A stretch of DNA of 64,000 bases, taken from contig CAYQVH010000010.1 of the NCBI GenBank assembly GCA_964420975.1, positions 1 to 64,000 of the forward strand. Direction: 5' to 3'. How positions within the stretch are numbered: the stretch's first letter is position 1; each line of letters opens with the position of its first letter. This document shows, piece by piece, positions 61,053-64,000 of this stretch. Both the position numbers and the translations under genes were made by a program. This DNA comes from Accumulibacter sp964420975. Lineage in GTDB: Bacteria > Pseudomonadota > Gammaproteobacteria > Burkholderiales > Rhodocyclaceae. The notes beneath the pieces are model-generated. The model made no database searches and was not told where the DNA came from. It was given only the letters and a program-made list of their open reading frames with translations.

Positions 61053-61472
61053 GTGTTGAGAGTAACGATCTTGTGTCAGTTATCAGAAACCCGGATGACC
61101 AGGGAGCGAATCGTCGCCAGTTTCGCAGCGACTCAGCCATCCAGGTGCGGGCGTGTTCAGGCTGCAGGGTAAGTTGCAGATCATACGGCTCCTCAGCGTT
61201 GGCAGGTGTGTCGGCCGAGTGGTCCCCGTTGGCAAAGTCAGCGATGAAGTCCAGTTCAGCAGGGCGCGACACCGGCGTTAGAATGCTGGTTGACCGCGAC
61301 GCCACGATCCGCCGTGCCCCTGAGCGAGGGCGCTGATCCGCGAGGGGACCATGCAGACTGATTCGGTTTTCGTGTGCCACCATCTTTGCTGGCTTCGGGC
61401 AGCACCCCCCGCGGCTCCCGGTAGTTGTTCGTCAGGCAGATCGAAGCTTTCCGGCGAGGTTTCTCCCTCGTG
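61053..61472. other. Intergenic region with no recognised gene
   Basis: This 420-bp stretch separates the divergent carrier and CHASE2 genes. A minus-strand open frame (60997-61383) overlaps the carrier start and is open on both sides, but I do not recognise its product and it lacks initiation signals. No promoter stands out. Confidence 0.4.
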
Positions 61473-64000
61473 ATGCGCCGCAATGCCGCCGCACACGGGT
61501 GGCGTCAACCGGTCGCCTGGTCGCTGCTGCTGACAGCATTCGCGATCGTTCTCCTGGAGACCGGCATCTTGCAGCGCTGGGACCTCCTGCTCTACGACTG
61601 GTCGCGAGCCGCCTGGGACCGGAAGCCGGCGGACGACGTTGTCGTCGTCGGCATCGACGAGGAGAGTCTGCGCACGCTCGGACGGTGGCCTTGGTCGCGA
61701 CGGCACCACGCCCAGTTGATCCGCGTCCTGACCGCAACGGGTGCCCGCGTCGTCGTTCTCGCCGTCGCTTTTCCCGAAGCCGACCCGATCGACCCGGCCG
61801 CCGACGCTGACCTCGCAGCAGCCTTGGCCGAAAATGGTCGGGTCGTGTTGCCGCTCCTCCACCATCACGATCGCCACGACGGACAGCGGCTGGAGATCTT
61901 GCCGTTGCCGCTGTTGGCAGCCTCGAGTGCCGCCCTGGGTCACGTCGATGTCGCGCTCGACCTCGATGGAATCGCGCGCAGTATTGTCCTGTGGTCAGGC
62001 GTCGGCGAGCGGCAACAGCCGACTCTGGCCCTGGCCGCCTTGCAGATCGCCGATCCTGATCTGGCGAGACGAGTAGCGCCGCACGATCGGCAACCCGGGT
62101 CTTCGGCGTTCTTCGCCGGGCAGCAAAACGGCGATCGCTTGCTGATCCCATTTGCCGGTCCACCGGGTGCTTTTCGGACCTTCTCGTACAGCGACGTGCT
62201 GCAACGGAACTTTCCAGCCGATGCGTTGCGCGATCGCATCGTGCTCGTCGGCGTAACCGCGAGCGGTTTGGGTGGCGATCTGCCAACGCCGGTGGCCGGT
62301 CGATCGCGACCGATGTCCGCCGTCGAGTTTCACGCCAATGTACTCGACGCGTTGCGCCAGGAGCGACCCATTCGCCCCTTGTCGCCCACCGGAACGCTGC
62401 TGCTCACCGGTTTGTTCGCCTTCGTTTCGTGCTTCCTGGGCGGAACCGTGCGCGAGCGCTGGACGCTGCCGCTGGCGGGCCTCGCCTTGCTGACGACGCT
62501 GGCCACGAGCTTTCTCCTGCTTCATTTTGGTGGTCGCTGGTTTTCGCCGGCGGCAACGCTACTGGCACAAGCAATCAGCTATCCGTTGTGGAGCTGGCAA
62601 CGCCTGCGCCATGCGCTTCTATCGCTCTCCGAGCAGAAAGAGCGCGCTCAGGTCACTTTGTCGTCGATTGGCGACGCGGTGATCACCACCGATGACCAGG
62701 GCAACGTCCGGTACTTCAACCCGGCGGCGTCCGATCTACTCGCCTGTCCGCTCGAAAAACTCGGCGGGCGGCCGCTGGGACCGGTCTTTCAGGTGCTCGA
62801 AGACGGGCAGCGCGGGTCGGTGGTCGACCTGGTCGCCTGGTGTCTGGAGACGCGAAGCATCGTCAGGCTGCCCGAACCTTGCGTGTTGAACAATCTGCGT
62901 GGCGAGGAATACGCCGTCCGGGGTTCGGCGGCGCCGATTCGTGACGCGCAGCGGCGTCTCGTCGGCACGGTGGTCGCGATCAGCGACGTCACGGAGAATC
63001 GCCGCCTCGGCGAACAAATGGCCTACCAGGCAACGCACGACGCGCTGACCCGATTGCCGAACGTCGCGCTCTTGCGCGACCGGCTGCGACACGGCATCGC
63101 GCGCGCCCGGCGCACGGGTCACAGCCTGGCGCTGTTGTTCATTGATCTCGATCATTTCAAGCGCGTCAACGAAGGGCTCGGCCATAGCGCGGGTGACGCG
63201 CTGCTGCAGGCGGTCGCCGACCGGCTGCGTGACTGCGCACGCAAGGACGACACCATCGTTCGGGTCGGCGGCGACGAGTTCATCTGCATGCTCGAAGACC
63301 TGCGCCAGGAAGCACGCGTCCTCCACTTTGCGCGAAAACTGATCGCCGTTCTCGCGCGACCGTTTGCGATTGGCGAGCACGAGTGCTTTCTCTCGGCGAG
63401 CATCGGCATCTGTCTCTTCCCGAAGGATGGTGACGACGTCGAAACGCTGCTCAAGAACGGCGACAGTGCGATGTATCGCGCCAAGGCGAGCGGACGCAAC
63501 ACCATCGAGTTTTGCACGGCAGACATGAATGCGCGCAGCCTCGAACGGCTGACGCTCGAGCAGGGATTACGTCACGCGATTGAACGCGAGGAGTTGGAGC
63601 TTCACTATCAACCGCAAAGGAGTCTGCACGACGGTCGGATTGTCGGCGTCGAGGCGCTTCTGCGCTGGCAACGCGGCTCCGGCGGCCCGATCGCCCCTCT
63701 GGACTTCATCCCCCTCGCCGAGGAAACCGGACTCATCGACAGCCTCGGCGAATGGGTCCTGGCCGTCGCGTGTCGCCAAGCGGCGGCTTGGCGACGCCGT
63801 GGCTTGGCACCGCTGCGCATGGCGGTCAACGTTTCGCCGCGACAGTTTCAGCGCCCGGGCCTCAGCGCCATGGTTGCCCGCGTTGTCGACGAGAGCGGGC
63901 TCGATCCGAGCTGCCTCGATATCGAAATCACCGAAAGTTCGCTGATGAACGACGTCGCAGCGAGTATCGCGACCATGCGCCAGCTGCGGGCGCTTGGTGT
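61473..64000 (+). CDS. CHASE2-PAS-GGDEF-EAL cyclic-di-GMP enzyme (3' end beyond window)
   Basis: At least 842 residues; the frame is open to the window end. An N-terminal helix (SLLLTAFAIVLLETGIL) is followed by a periplasmic CHASE2 sensor (VVVVGIDEESLRTLGRWPWS), three membrane helices at about 310-375, a PAS domain (GDAVITTDDQGNVRYFNPAA), a GGDEF domain with intact GGDEF at 599-603 (preceded by LFIDLDHFKRVNEGLGHSAG), and an EAL domain with Glu727-Ala-Leu (LHYQPQRSLHDGRIVGVEAL). Both active-site motifs are intact, so it could make and degrade cyclic di-GMP. ATG 61473 has no strong ribosome binding site. Confidence 0.92.
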   Translation, partial: MRRNAAAHGWRQPVAWSLLLTAFAIVLLETGILQRWDLLLYDWSRAAWDRKPADDVVVVGIDEESLRTLGRWPWSRRHHAQLIRVLTATGARVVVLAVAFPEADPIDPAADADLAAALAENGRVVLPLLHHHDRHDGQRLEILPLPLLAASSAALGHVDVALDLDGIARSIVLWSGVGERQQPTLALAALQIADPDLARRVAPHDRQPGSSAFFAGQQNGDRLLIPFAGPPGAFRTFSYSDVLQRNFPADALRDRIVLVGVTASGLGGDLPTPVAGRSRPMSAVEFHANVLDALRQERPIRPLSPTGTLLLTGLFAFVSCFLGGTVRERWTLPLAGLALLTTLATSFLLLHFGGRWFSPAATLLAQAISYPLWSWQRLRHALLSLSEQKERAQVTLSSIGDAVITTDDQGNVRYFNPAASDLLACPLEKLGGRPLGPVFQVLEDGQRGSVVDLVAWCLETRSIVRLPEPCVLNNLRGEEYAVRGSAAPIRDAQRRLVGTVVAISDVTENRRLGEQMAYQATHDALTRLPNVALLRDRLRHGIARARRTGHSLALLFIDLDHFKRVNEGLGHSAGDALLQAVADRLRDCARKDDTIVRVGGDEFICMLEDLRQEARVLHFARKLIAVLARPFAIGEHECFLSASIGICLFPKDGDDVETLLKNGDSAMYRAKASGRNTIEFCTADMNARSLERLTLEQGLRHAIEREELELHYQPQRSLHDGRIVGVEALLRWQRGSGGPIAPLDFIPLAEETGLIDSLGEWVLAVACRQAAAWRRRGLAPLRMAVNVSPRQFQRPGLSAMVARVVDESGLDPSCLDIEITESSLMNDVAASIATMRQLRALG

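Noticed and set aside
60997..61383. 128-residue minus-strand ORF overlapping the carrier start
   Set aside because: No recognisable family, no initiation signal, and it overlaps the confident start of the carrier gene.

Overview
The window looks like a high-GC betaproteobacterial chromosome. The gene content fits Rhodocyclales, and a Candidatus Accumulibacter-like organism is my best guess. That placement is inferred from gene families and neighbourhoods (tRNA-Tyr/Gly/Thr-tuf, recA-recX, lptB-rpoN-hpf-ptsN-hprK, ribBA-ribH-nusB-thiL-pgpA, glyQ-glyS-gmhB-plsC), not from any search. One run of 100 N (21904-22003) marks an assembly gap inside a repeat-rich gene.

Region 1 (1-10147) is mostly chromosomal. 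It starts with the first codons of tuf and three tRNA genes on the minus strand, followed by a fused indolepyruvate oxidoreductase, a membrane-anchored methyltransferase, a polysaccharide flippase, an ATP-grasp protein and two polytopic membrane proteins. Between flippase and ATP-grasp lies a tiny minus-strand gene for a 21-residue peptide made of three hexapeptide repeats. It has a strong ribosome binding site, an intrinsic terminator and an upstream perfect palindrome.

Region 2 (10148-14840) is accessory and decayed. It holds a collapsed hsdM remnant, an ISL3-type transposase remnant, two intact genes (HAD dehalogenase, arsS), a truncated Abi_2 (AbiF/AbiD-like) gene with its own small hairpin-terminated leader RNA, an IS1380-type transposase fragment, a degenerate IS3-family element and the 3' end of a GNAT gene. 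An orphan creB-like regulator lies at its edge.

Region 3 (14841-22235, minus strand) carries creB, a chemoreceptor, an ammonium transporter with a sigma-54 promoter and two NtrC-like sites, mltA, a thioredoxin-like protein, and a membrane-anchored coiled-coil/receiver protein interrupted by the gap.

Region 4 (22236-51395, mostly plus strand) is the housekeeping core: riboflavin and thiamine enzymes, nusB, pgpA, pncC/cinA, a FimV-like protein, recA-recX, lptB, the rpoN-hpf-ptsN-hprK nitrogen-PTS cluster, a UbiH-type hydroxylase, dsbC, a diheme cytochrome, paired CBS-domain transporters, a NamZ-type muramidase, dinB, a glycosyltransferase, bacteriohemerythrin, and the tightly overlapped glyQ-glyS-gmhB-plsC-ygjP-gloA series.

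Region 5 (51396-64000) holds a minus-strand antiporter-regulator-kinase operon with 4-nt overlaps, an octaheme/TPR cytochrome, an SGNH hydrolase-like protein, an aldo/keto reductase with an ADP/ATP-translocase-like carrier, and a CHASE2-PAS-GGDEF-EAL protein cut by the window end.
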